DNA of 64,000 nt from Alphaproteobacteria bacterium. GTDB taxonomy: Bacteria; Pseudomonadota; Alphaproteobacteria; Caulobacterales; Parvularculaceae. Position 1 is the first letter of the stretch. Each line of letters begins with the position of its first letter. Positions 1 to 7,327 of the stretch are shown piece by piece. Both the position numbers and the translations under genes were made by a program. The stretch spans positions 1 through 64,000 of the forward strand of contig WGLT01000003.1 of assembly GCA_016125425.1 (NCBI GenBank), written 5' to 3'. The notes beneath the pieces were generated by a model. The model saw only the letters and a program-made list of their open reading frames with translations. It had not been told where the DNA came from and did not search any database.

Positions 1-25
1 GGACGGTCAGCGTCCTTCGTGTTTT
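1..25 (+). terminator. Possible intrinsic terminator of a gene left of the window
   Basis: GGACG at 1-5 and CGTCC at 11-15 form a 5-bp hairpin with a 5-nt loop, followed by the T-rich stretch TTCGTGTTTT. The stem is short and the upstream gene is not visible, so this is only a candidate. Confidence 0.3.
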
Positions 26-151
26 GTAAACCGGATGCTTTCGCGTCTCGCGCGAGCCTCTCCGCCTTCAGTCATAACTCGAGGCGTCACCCGCCTGCGA
101 GAAGGAGAACGCATGCGCGCGCGCAAGACCGCGATCCATTCAGTCCGGGCG

Positions 152-412
152 TCAGCCCGCCATGTCGGCGCTTCCCGGCGCGTGCGGGCCGGGTCCGGCG
201 CGATGCGCCTGCGCCGCCCCGCCCGGGCGCGCGCCCGCGTCCCAGGCCTCGATCGCGAGCCAGAATCCGCCGGCGACGAGGAGGAAAAGCCCCGCGCCAA
301 GCGCGCTCGGCAGGAAGCCGCGCCGCGGCCGCTCCCTGAACAGCGTGCGCCTGGGCAGGCCGCCGCGCAGCGCGCCGCGCATCGCCGCGAGCGGCGGGTC
401 GGGGAGGGTCAT
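152..412 (-). CDS. Hypothetical small single-pass membrane protein
   Basis: This is an 86-residue protein I do not recognise. The N-terminus is rich in Arg and Pro, one hydrophobic helix (about residues 39-58, LGAGLFLLVAGGFWLAIEAW) follows, and the tail is Gly/Ala/His/Pro-rich. The ATG at 412 is preferred over the upstream ATG at 442 because an AGGCG ribosome-binding sequence lies about 7 nt before it. The opposite strand carries a long Arg-rich open frame that reads as a shadow. The membrane helix is the main argument that the minus strand is coding; function is unknown. Confidence 0.5.
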   Translation of the reverse strand: MTLPDPPLAAMRGALRGGLPRRTLFRERPRRGFLPSALGAGLFLLVAGGFWLAIEAWDAGARPGGAAQAHRAGPGPHAPGSADMAG

Positions 413-576
413 AATTTTCGCCTGTGCGATGTCCGTTTGCACGCCCGCTTGCCTCCGCGCCGTCTCCGCCCCGCCAGACTGGCGCGGCGGGCCCTAAGGC
501 GCGCTTTCGCAGGCGCTTCGGATTTGAACGAAACCGCCGCGGGCCGGAAGGCGGCGGGGGGGGGGGAGGACGCGCG

Positions 577-861
577 TTATTGGCTGTCCGCCGCGCCAGT
601 CTGGTCCGCCGCCGCCGGCTTGTGCGCCGGCGTCGGGCCGGCGGCGCCGAGCGCGCCGTCGCCCGAGGCGGCCTGCGCGCGGCACATCGCCTTGCGGGTC
701 TTCCAGTCTATCGGGCCGGCCCATGCCTGATACATGCACTGCTGGTAACGGACCTCATAATCGGCGGACATCGCCGGCGCGGGCTTTTCCGGCTTCGGCG
801 GCGCCGCGCAGGCGGCGGCGGAAACAAGCGCGGCGAGGGCGAGCGCGCGGGAGAAATGCAT
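577..861 (-). CDS. Small hypothetical lipoprotein
   Basis: A 94-residue protein starts with a signal sequence (MHFSRALALAALVSAAAC) ending in a weak lipobox, then a Pro/Lys-rich spacer. A short core has two cysteines (YQQCMYQAWAGPIDWKTRKAMC), and the tail is Ala/Pro-rich. The ATG at 861 is supported by an AAGGAAA ribosome-binding site. It is probably an outer-membrane or periplasmic lipoprotein of unknown role. An 11-base G run lies just past its stop codon. No family was recognised. Confidence 0.65.
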   Translation of the reverse strand: MHFSRALALAALVSAAACAAPPKPEKPAPAMSADYEVRYQQCMYQAWAGPIDWKTRKAMCRAQAASGDGALGAAGPTPAHKPAAADQTGAADSQ

Positions 862-1418
862 GGCGTATTTCCTTTTCGGGCCGGCGTCGTTTTCCGGCGC
901 CGGCGAGAGCGGGATCTTGCGCGCGCGGAGCGCGATCTGCTCAGGGTTCTTCATACGATGTTTACCTTCGTTAACAAAGCGTAAAAAGTGAAAATGGTTA
1001 ATGCGATTTCGCGTTGACGGAGCCGGGCCCTTGTCGTTCAATCATCCGTATCCGCATAAATCCCCTCCTTATGCGGATCAATTGTGCGCTCGCGGCGCGC
1101 CGCGGCGAAGGCGATTGGATACGGCCGGTTTCGACTGCCAGGCGTTTTCGCGCCCCGTTCCGCACGAAGCGTCAATGCGGGAAAGGGCGAAAGGCTTTCG
1201 GTTCGGATCTGGGCGCGAATGGAAGGACGGGCGCGCGGGTTTCGCAACACCCGACGCGCCCGTTCGCTTTTCGGGCCGCCGCGCCGGGCCCGGCCGCCGG
1301 GCTGATCGGCGCAGGGTCGAAACGCCGCATCTCCGAAAAGTGAATGACGGCGCGCCCGCCCGCCATTATCCTGCTTCCGGGCAGGGGCGAGCGGAAAAGA
1401 CCACAAGGAGAAGGTTTC
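862..1418. other. Intergenic region between divergent small secreted-protein genes
   Basis: No convincing gene is seen here; the open frames that cross it are Arg-rich shadows. The segment at 960-1005 is AT-richer than its surroundings and contains GTTAAC and ATGGTTAA (994-1001), the latter being the complement of the CtrA half-site TTAACCAT. It probably holds the promoter of the minus-strand lipoprotein gene. The right part should hold the promoter of the gene at 1419. Confidence 0.4.
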
Positions 1419-1829
1419 ATGCTTCGATTGCTAGGATTGGGCGCGCTTTCAGCCGCGCTCCTCGCCGGTCCGGCGCTCGCAGGAAAACCCGACGCCGAAC
1501 AAAGGCTGGCGCAGTTCGAAAAAACCGGCAAGACGGTGACTTGCCTCAGCCCGCCCATGATCGACGATATCACGCCGCTATCCGATACGCAGTTTCTCGT
1601 GCGCGTCGGGGTGAGCCAGTATTATCTCAACGAGACGCATGGCAAATGCTCGGGCGCGGCCTCGTCTTTCAACCGGCTGCAATACACAATCCATGGCGGG
1701 ATGCTGTGCGAGAACCAGATCGTGACGATCGTGGACAATTCGACCCAGATGCCCGGCGGCGCCTGCGCGCTCGGCGTGTTTCAGGAGTTGAAGAAAAAGC
1801 CGGCGGAGGAAAAGCCGGTCCAGCCCTGA
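1419..1829 (+). CDS. Secreted protein, DUF6491-like
   Basis: A 136-residue protein has a clear signal peptide (MLRLLGLGALSAALLAGPALA). The mature part carries three cysteines in a pattern (TCLSPPMIDDITPLSDTQFL, then LNETHGKCSGA, then MLCENQIVTI) that resembles the DUF6491 family of small periplasmic proteins. That assignment is from memory of the motif layout and is tentative. The ATG at 1419 is preceded by AAGGAGAAGG, which decides the start over an upstream in-frame ATG at 1344. It converges on the HupE/UreJ-like gene, with 25 bp between the two stop codons. Confidence 0.7.
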   Translation: MLRLLGLGALSAALLAGPALAGKPDAEQRLAQFEKTGKTVTCLSPPMIDDITPLSDTQFLVRVGVSQYYLNETHGKCSGAASSFNRLQYTIHGGMLCENQIVTIVDNSTQMPGGACALGVFQELKKKPAEEKPVQP

Positions 1830-1854
1830 GCCTTCGCCGCGCCCGCCGCGCCGT

Positions 1855-2844
1855 TCAGGCGAGAACGACGGCCGCGCGCGCGGCGAGCCAATAGGCCGAC
1901 AGAACGCCGATCGCATAGCCGGCCGCGCGCTCGGGCGAGAGCGGCAGGCGCGCCGCCGCGCCAGGCGCTGCGCGTCTTGCGAGCGTCACCGCCGCGAAGA
2001 TCGCAGCGATGATGATCAGCTGTCCGGCCTCGACGCCGACATTGAAAAAGAACAGCGCCGGCGCGCGCTCCGTTTGCGGAAGGCCAATCTCGCGCAAGGC
2101 CGCGGCGAAGCCGGCGCCGTGCAGGAGGCCGAAGGTCGAGGCGACGAGAACGGGCCGGCGCCAGGCGAGCGTCGTCCTGTCGCCGCGCGCGATCTCGGCT
2201 GCGACGAAGACGATCGACAGCGCGATCAGCGTTTCGACGACCGGCACGGAGACGCGCGCCAGATCAAGCGCGACCAGCGCGAGAGTCAGCGAATGGGCGA
2301 GGGTGAATCCGGTCGCCGTGACGAGAACCCGCCCCGGCGTGCGCGCGAGCACGATCAGCCCCGCAAGAAACAGGATGTGGTCTACGCCCGTCAGAATGTG
2401 TTTGACGCCAAGGATGAAGTAGCTCTTCGAAACGCCGGCGAATGTCTCGCGCGCCGGCGCCCGCCAGCTTGTCGTCGACGGATCGAGAACTTCGGTCGAG
2501 ACCTCGCCCGATCTCCAGGCGACGCGAACGAGAGTCGCAAGAGAGGGATTGAAATACGGCCATTCAATCGTGAGCTCTGCGTCTTTCAATCCGTTGTCGC
2601 AGGCGTAGATCGCGCGCCCGCGCAGGGGATCGTCCGCGCCGGCGGGCGCGATCGCCCGGCAGGGCGCGCCGAGCGCGAGCCGGGGCGCGTTCTCGGGCGC
2701 GACCGATCCCGGCGCATGCCAGGACAGCGCGAAGCGGTTCTGTGCGATTTCGCGAATTTCGACCGCAAGCGGGCGCGCGTCATGCGCATGCGCGGCCCCG
2801 GCGGCGAGAAGCGTAAAAAGGATGATCAGAAAGCGGAGGGTCAT
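1855..2844 (-). CDS. HupE/UreJ-like membrane protein
   Basis: A 329-residue protein begins with a signal peptide ending AAGAAHAH. A periplasmic domain of about 110 residues follows, then about six to seven membrane helices. Helix-borne polar residues match HupE/UreJ_2 proteins: GVKHILTGVDHILF (H149, D155, H156), TLAHS (H184), LLHGAGFA (H242) and FFNVGVEAGQ (N268, E272). HupE and UreJ are nickel permeases or metal-delivery proteins of hydrogenase and urease clusters, but no such enzyme is present here. It is the last gene of a three-gene minus-strand unit and overlaps the PPIase stop by ATGA. Metal transport is inferred from the family; the actual substrate is unknown. Confidence 0.85.
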   Translation of the reverse strand: MTLRFLIILFTLLAAGAAHAHDARPLAVEIREIAQNRFALSWHAPGSVAPENAPRLALGAPCRAIAPAGADDPLRGRAIYACDNGLKDAELTIEWPYFNPSLATLVRVAWRSGEVSTEVLDPSTTSWRAPARETFAGVSKSYFILGVKHILTGVDHILFLAGLIVLARTPGRVLVTATGFTLAHSLTLALVALDLARVSVPVVETLIALSIVFVAAEIARGDRTTLAWRRPVLVASTFGLLHGAGFAAALREIGLPQTERAPALFFFNVGVEAGQLIIIAAIFAAVTLARRAAPGAAARLPLSPERAAGYAIGVLSAYWLAARAAVVLA

Positions 2845-3758
2845 TTCGCTCCCGCCGCTTTCGCCGGCGCCTCTTCGCTCGTCGGGCTCAGGTCGAGAAC
2901 GACCTTATAGCGCTTGACAAGATCGGCGACGATGCGCGCCTCGGCCGCCTGTTCGTTAGCGCGCTGCGCATCCGCCGCGACCTGGCGTCTGACCTCTGCG
3001 AGCGCCGGATACCGGCCCGGCGTCACTTTGGAGACGAAAACCGCATGCGCGCCATAGGGCGACACAACAGGCGCGCGCCAGACTTTGAAAGGCCCCGCGG
3101 GATCGAAGATCGCCTTCGCCGCGTCCGCGCCGAATTGCGATTCGACATAGTCATAGGTGCGTTCGACGTAATTGACGTCGAAGGGGAAGCGCTCGCCTTC
3201 GCCGACCGCGGCTTCGAAGGGGGCCTTTCGGGCGTTGAGCTTGGCCGCCTCCGATTCCGCCGCGCTTCGCGCCGCCTCGGCGCCCCGGTTCGTCTTGGAA
3301 AAGAAGACATGCGTGAATGTGACGGACGGCTGGATATAGTAGTCTTTCCTGTGCGCCTTGAAATAGGCCGCGACTTCTTCGTCGCTCGGCGCGATATCCG
3401 AAACGGCGTTCTGCGCGAGAAAGTCGAATTTCTGGATCAGGCGCTGCTTAATGACATAGTCGCTCGCCTCAAGCCCCATGGATTTCGCTTCGCGGTAGAT
3501 CGCCTCTTCGCGCACATAGTCGTCGATCAGGTCTTTTCGCTGCGCCGGCGACATCGAATCGAAAAGCGCGGCGGCCGTCGACGGTTCGAAGGCTTTCGAA
3601 CGGTACTGGATGAATTCGAGCAGGGCCGGGCGGTCAACGACAATTTGCTTTTCGTCCTGCGGCGGCGGCTTCAAAGCCGAGCCGATGAAAAAGAGGACTG
3701 CGCCGATGACAAGGAAATGCGTCAGCGGGTCTTTGAGGATGGGCTTGATAGCGGCCAT
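2841..3758 (-). CDS. Parvulin-type peptidylprolyl isomerase, membrane-anchored
   Basis: A 305-residue protein has an N-terminal hydrophobic segment (FLVIGAVLFFIGSAL, about residues 14-28) that would anchor it, facing the periplasm. A SurA/PpiD-like helical region follows, and then a C-terminal PpiC/Rotamase_2-like domain (about residues 140-285, including FTHVFFSK and VVSPYGAHAVFVSKV). The start at 3758 lies 8 nt after the DUF3604 stop, without a strong ribosome-binding site, so translation is probably coupled. Its position between a secreted hydrolase and a HupE-like protein suggests a chaperone dedicated to one of them, which is inference. Confidence 0.85.
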   Translation of the reverse strand: MAAIKPILKDPLTHFLVIGAVLFFIGSALKPPPQDEKQIVVDRPALLEFIQYRSKAFEPSTAAALFDSMSPAQRKDLIDDYVREEAIYREAKSMGLEASDYVIKQRLIQKFDFLAQNAVSDIAPSDEEVAAYFKAHRKDYYIQPSVTFTHVFFSKTNRGAEAARSAAESEAAKLNARKAPFEAAVGEGERFPFDVNYVERTYDYVESQFGADAAKAIFDPAGPFKVWRAPVVSPYGAHAVFVSKVTPGRYPALAEVRRQVAADAQRANEQAAEARIVADLVKRYKVVLDLSPTSEEAPAKAAGAK

Positions 3759-3766
3759 CGGGGAGC

Positions 3767-5710
3767 TTACGGCGTATACCAGATCGGCGAGGAATAGGCG
3801 CGTTCCTGTATGGAGGTCGGCAGGCCTTCGGGCGGCGCCTCGCCCAGCGCGACCGAGTCGTAAAGCGAGTTCCGCGGCGTGGGAATTTCGAGTACGCGCA
3901 CGTAATAAAAGGCGCGCTGGTCGGGGTTGAATTCCGGATCCTTCCAGACCGTCGTGAGTTCGGCTTCGCCGATCGTGTTCGTATAAGAGGCCGTCTTGAC
4001 ATCGACCGTATCGCCGACGGGCGGCAGACGACCATTGGCGTCGACGGCGCGATCCCCGCTCCACGCGACATTAAAGACCTTTTCCTGCGCTTTTCCGTCC
4101 GGGCCGATCCAGCCCTTGACCACCTGCACGCGGTCGAGATTGGCGCTCATCGGATCCTTCACCGCGCGAATGAGGAAAGACGGCGCCGCGCCGCCTTGCG
4201 CGCGCGTGAGGTCGCCGCCCATTGGAACGCCCTTGGCGTATCCGACCGCTGCGATGTCGCGCGCGCCGGCGTCGTCAGGCGTGAAGGCGAAGCCGCCGAA
4301 AAAGCGCAATCTGATGTGCGGCCCCGTCGTTCCGTAGACTTCGCGGCGCTTGAACGCGTCGAAGATCGCCTGACGGGTGTTCTCTCGCGCCCACACGGCG
4401 GCGAGTCCGGAGGCGGATATTTGCCATGTCTTCACGCCGACGTCTTTGAAGCCGATCTCGCGATTGGCGGGCGCGCCATCCGGCGGCATCGCCCCGTAGA
4501 AATTGTTCTCTTCCGTGCTCGACAATGCGGTGTGGGAGTCCGTCGCGCCGATCATGCCGAGCTTGAACGGATTGACGCCGAGACTCGATTCGAGCTCGAG
4601 TCCGGTTTTCAATGCGCTTCTGACATAATCGGCGGGCGTCACCGTCGGCGCGTGCTGCGCATGCGTGCGGGCGTCGATGAGCCGGTTGAAGAATTCAAAA
4701 TCTGCAAACTCGTCATTCGGCGAAAGCTCAGGGCGCGTTTCGGAAGTTCCCTTGGTCTGCGTGACTTCGGCGACAGTCTCCCATTCGGCGCGGAGCTTGG
4801 CGATCTCCGGCGTCAGCGGTTTGCCCTCATAATCGACGGTTGCGAACATGCGGCCTTTCGAGAGATTGGAATTGTGCGGGATCGCAACGAAATCGGCGCC
4901 CGTCTCCTGCTTCGTCTTCTCCAGCCATCGCCAGAGATCTTCCGGATTCGGGCTGTCGACCGCGGAAAAGGGAAGGAATTTCCTGGCGACGTCTCCGCCG
5001 GCTGGCGTGAAGACGCAGCGATGCAGGTTCGCGCCGTCGGGCGTCGAGGAATATTCCCAGCCAATGAAAGTCGTGAATTTTCCAGGTTCGTTGTTGCGCT
5101 CGGCGGCGTCGATATTCGATTCCCAGCTTGTGCGAATGACGTCGGGCTGGTTGAGGTCGCCGATCAGGGTGGGATCGCCGGCAAGCCATTCATTGGCCTG
5201 TTCGCGCGCATCGGGAACCGAGACGAGCGCCATGAACCGCCATTTGAGGGCCTTCAATAATCCGACCTTGGGCGGACGGCCGTTCGAATCCTGGAGGCCG
5301 GTTTGATTGATGGCGAGGATGAACAGACCGAACGCATCCTCTCCGCGACCTGAATTTGCGAGTTCGATCAGCTTTCTGCCGAGCCGGGTATGCGTCAGCC
5401 TTTCATCGCCCACTGTCAGAAGTCGATAAGGGACGCCAAGCAATTCGGCGTGATCGGTAACCGCAAGAAAGTCGAGCGGCTCGCGAAGCTGCGCGCGCGC
5501 ATGCGTGTACGGATGGATGACGGGTTCGCCCTTGGCGAAACGATAGGCGGTGTCGGCATCGGCCGTTCGATTTCCGAGGAAATAGGCGTCGACCGACAGA
5601 TTCGTGTGCAGATGCGTATCACCCCACAAAAGCTTGTCGGGATAGTTCTCGGCGTGAACCGGCGCGACGGCCAGCGCTGCGACGAACGCGGCGGCGAAAG
5701 TGCGTATCAT
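3767..5710 (-). CDS. DUF3604 family secreted PHP-like metallohydrolase
   Basis: A 647-residue protein has a signal peptide (MIRTFAAAFVAALAVAPVHA). It carries the full set of PHP-like metal-ligand motifs: WGDTHLHTN (H33, H35), FLAVTDHAE (D86, H87), E219 in IGWEYSS, AIPHNSN (H279), and GATDSHT (D391, H393). This fits the DUF3604 family, whose substrate is not established. A phosphoesterase-type metal-dependent reaction in the periplasm is the reasonable inference. It is the first gene of the DUF3604-PPIase-HupE unit; GGGGGGAGA sits just before the ATG at 5710. Confidence 0.88.
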   Translation of the reverse strand: MIRTFAAAFVAALAVAPVHAENYPDKLLWGDTHLHTNLSVDAYFLGNRTADADTAYRFAKGEPVIHPYTHARAQLREPLDFLAVTDHAELLGVPYRLLTVGDERLTHTRLGRKLIELANSGRGEDAFGLFILAINQTGLQDSNGRPPKVGLLKALKWRFMALVSVPDAREQANEWLAGDPTLIGDLNQPDVIRTSWESNIDAAERNNEPGKFTTFIGWEYSSTPDGANLHRCVFTPAGGDVARKFLPFSAVDSPNPEDLWRWLEKTKQETGADFVAIPHNSNLSKGRMFATVDYEGKPLTPEIAKLRAEWETVAEVTQTKGTSETRPELSPNDEFADFEFFNRLIDARTHAQHAPTVTPADYVRSALKTGLELESSLGVNPFKLGMIGATDSHTALSSTEENNFYGAMPPDGAPANREIGFKDVGVKTWQISASGLAAVWARENTRQAIFDAFKRREVYGTTGPHIRLRFFGGFAFTPDDAGARDIAAVGYAKGVPMGGDLTRAQGGAAPSFLIRAVKDPMSANLDRVQVVKGWIGPDGKAQEKVFNVAWSGDRAVDANGRLPPVGDTVDVKTASYTNTIGEAELTTVWKDPEFNPDQRAFYYVRVLEIPTPRNSLYDSVALGEAPPEGLPTSIQERAYSSPIWYTP

Positions 5711-5740
5711 TCTCCCCCCGTTTCCTTCTTCATTATCTTG

Positions 5741-7168
5741 TCAGCCGGCCGGTCGAAGGACGGCTTTGGTTTCGAGAAACTCTTCGAGGCCCATCGCGCC
5801 CCATTCGCGCCCATTGCCCGATTGCTTGTAGCCTCCAAAGGGCGCGTTGAGGTTTCCTCCCGCGCCGTTCAGGCTGATCTGTCCGGCGCGGATGCGGCCG
5901 CCGACCCTGCGCGCGTGTTCGATATCGCCGGAATAGACGTAGCCGGCGAGACCGTAATCGGTGTCGTTGGCGATGCGGATTGCGTCTTCTTCATCCTTGT
6001 AGGGAAGAATCGACAGCACGGGGCCGAATATCTCCTCGCGCGCGATCGTCATGTCGTTCGAGACGCGGCCGAAAACCGTGGGCTTCGCATAATAGCCGCG
6101 ATTGAGGCCTTCGGGGCGTCCGGTTCCGCCGCAGGCGAGAACGGCGCCCTCTTGGACGCCTTTCTCGATCAGGGCCTGCACCTTGTTCCATTGCGCTTCG
6201 CTCGACAGCGGTCCCATCTGCGTGCCGGGGTCTTTGGGATCGCCGACGCGGATCGCCGAGGCGACGGCCGAAGCGATCGCCATCGCCTTGTCCATCGCGT
6301 CAGCGGGCACGAGCATGCGCGACGGGGCGTTACAGCTCTGCCCCGTATTGCTCATCATCGAGCGCACGCCTGATCTCACCGCTCTTTCAAGATCGGCGTC
6401 CGGCAGAATAATGTTGGCGGATTTGCCGCCCAGCTCTTGCGCGACGCGTTTGACTGTCGGCGCGGCGTTCCGCGCGACCTCTATGCCGGCCCGCGTCGAG
6501 CCGGTGAAGGACACCATGTCGACCTGCGGATGCGAAGACATGGCCGCGCCGACTTCCGGACCAAGGCCGTCCACAAGATTGAAGACGCCTTTCGGAACGC
6601 CGGCGGCGTGGAGTATCTCCGCTATGATGTGGCCCGAAACCGGCGCGATCTCGGACGGTTTGAGCACCATCGCGCAGCCCGCGCCGAGCGCCGGCGCGAC
6701 CTTGCAGGCGATCTGGTTCGCCGGCCAGTTCCATGGCGTAATGAGCGCGCAGACCCCGACCGGTTCGCGCACGAGTTCGAAGCCGACGCGCTCCTCGACG
6801 AAATCGAAATTGCGGAGGACCGCGATCATCGTCTGGAAGTGTCCGACGCCCGAAGCGGCCTGCGCCTCGAGCGCGAGTTTCATGGGCGCGCCCATTTCGT
6901 CGGAAATCGCCTCGGCCAGTTCCTGAAAGCGCGCCATATATTGTTCGACGATCCGCTCGAGGAGGGCGATGCGATCCTTCCGGCTCGTGGCCGCGAAGGA
7001 ATCGAATGCGCGGCGCGCCGCCGTCACGGCCCGGTCGACATCGGCGTTCGTTCCGAGAGCAATGGTCGCGAAGGCCTCCTCGGTCGCGGGATTGATGACA
7101 TCCAGCGTCCGAGCGCCGGATGGCGCGACCCATTCGCCGTCGATGTAGAATTTTTTGAGGTCGCGCAT
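5741..7168 (-). CDS. NAD(P)-dependent aldehyde dehydrogenase
   Basis: A 475-residue aldehyde dehydrogenase superfamily protein of normal length. Visible motifs: PWNWP (N147), FTGSTRAG for the cofactor loop, general base E245 in QELGGK, and catalytic C279 in NTGQSCNAPS. The substrate cannot be read from the sequence. It lies 30 bp upstream of DUF3604 on the same strand and divergent from the alkylsulfatase. It might oxidise a fatty aldehyde formed after alkyl-sulfate cleavage, but that is a context guess only. The ATG at 7168 has a GGAGAG ribosome-binding site. Confidence 0.93.
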   Translation of the reverse strand: MRDLKKFYIDGEWVAPSGARTLDVINPATEEAFATIALGTNADVDRAVTAARRAFDSFAATSRKDRIALLERIVEQYMARFQELAEAISDEMGAPMKLALEAQAASGVGHFQTMIAVLRNFDFVEERVGFELVREPVGVCALITPWNWPANQIACKVAPALGAGCAMVLKPSEIAPVSGHIIAEILHAAGVPKGVFNLVDGLGPEVGAAMSSHPQVDMVSFTGSTRAGIEVARNAAPTVKRVAQELGGKSANIILPDADLERAVRSGVRSMMSNTGQSCNAPSRMLVPADAMDKAMAIASAVASAIRVGDPKDPGTQMGPLSSEAQWNKVQALIEKGVQEGAVLACGGTGRPEGLNRGYYAKPTVFGRVSNDMTIAREEIFGPVLSILPYKDEEDAIRIANDTDYGLAGYVYSGDIEHARRVGGRIRAGQISLNGAGGNLNAPFGGYKQSGNGREWGAMGLEEFLETKAVLRPAG

Positions 7169-7327
7169 CGTCGCTCTCCGTCCAAATCCGACCGTTTAAA
7201 TAACCTGTTGCGGCCGGTGAGGGAAAGCGTCAGGCGCAGTCATAGCGGGCGCGGCGCCGCGATGTGGACGCAGCGTGCGCGGCGCCTATACCTTGGCGCC
7301 GAAAGCCGGACGGAAAGGGGGCTTTTC

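Noticed and set aside
113-730. Plus-strand open frame starting at an ATG with a good AAGGAG ribosome-binding sequence
   Set aside because: The product is almost entirely Arg, Ala and Pro with no domain or membrane signal, and it is antisense to two minus-strand genes that show a membrane helix and a lipoprotein signal.
1001-1894. 297-codon plus-strand open frame
   Set aside because: It is Arg-rich and covers the secreted protein gene at 1419-1829 in another frame; only the latter has a signal peptide and ribosome-binding site.
2074-2910. Long plus-strand frame opposite the HupE/UreJ-like gene
   Set aside because: High-GC antisense shadow with no recognisable domain; the minus strand has clear HupE motifs.
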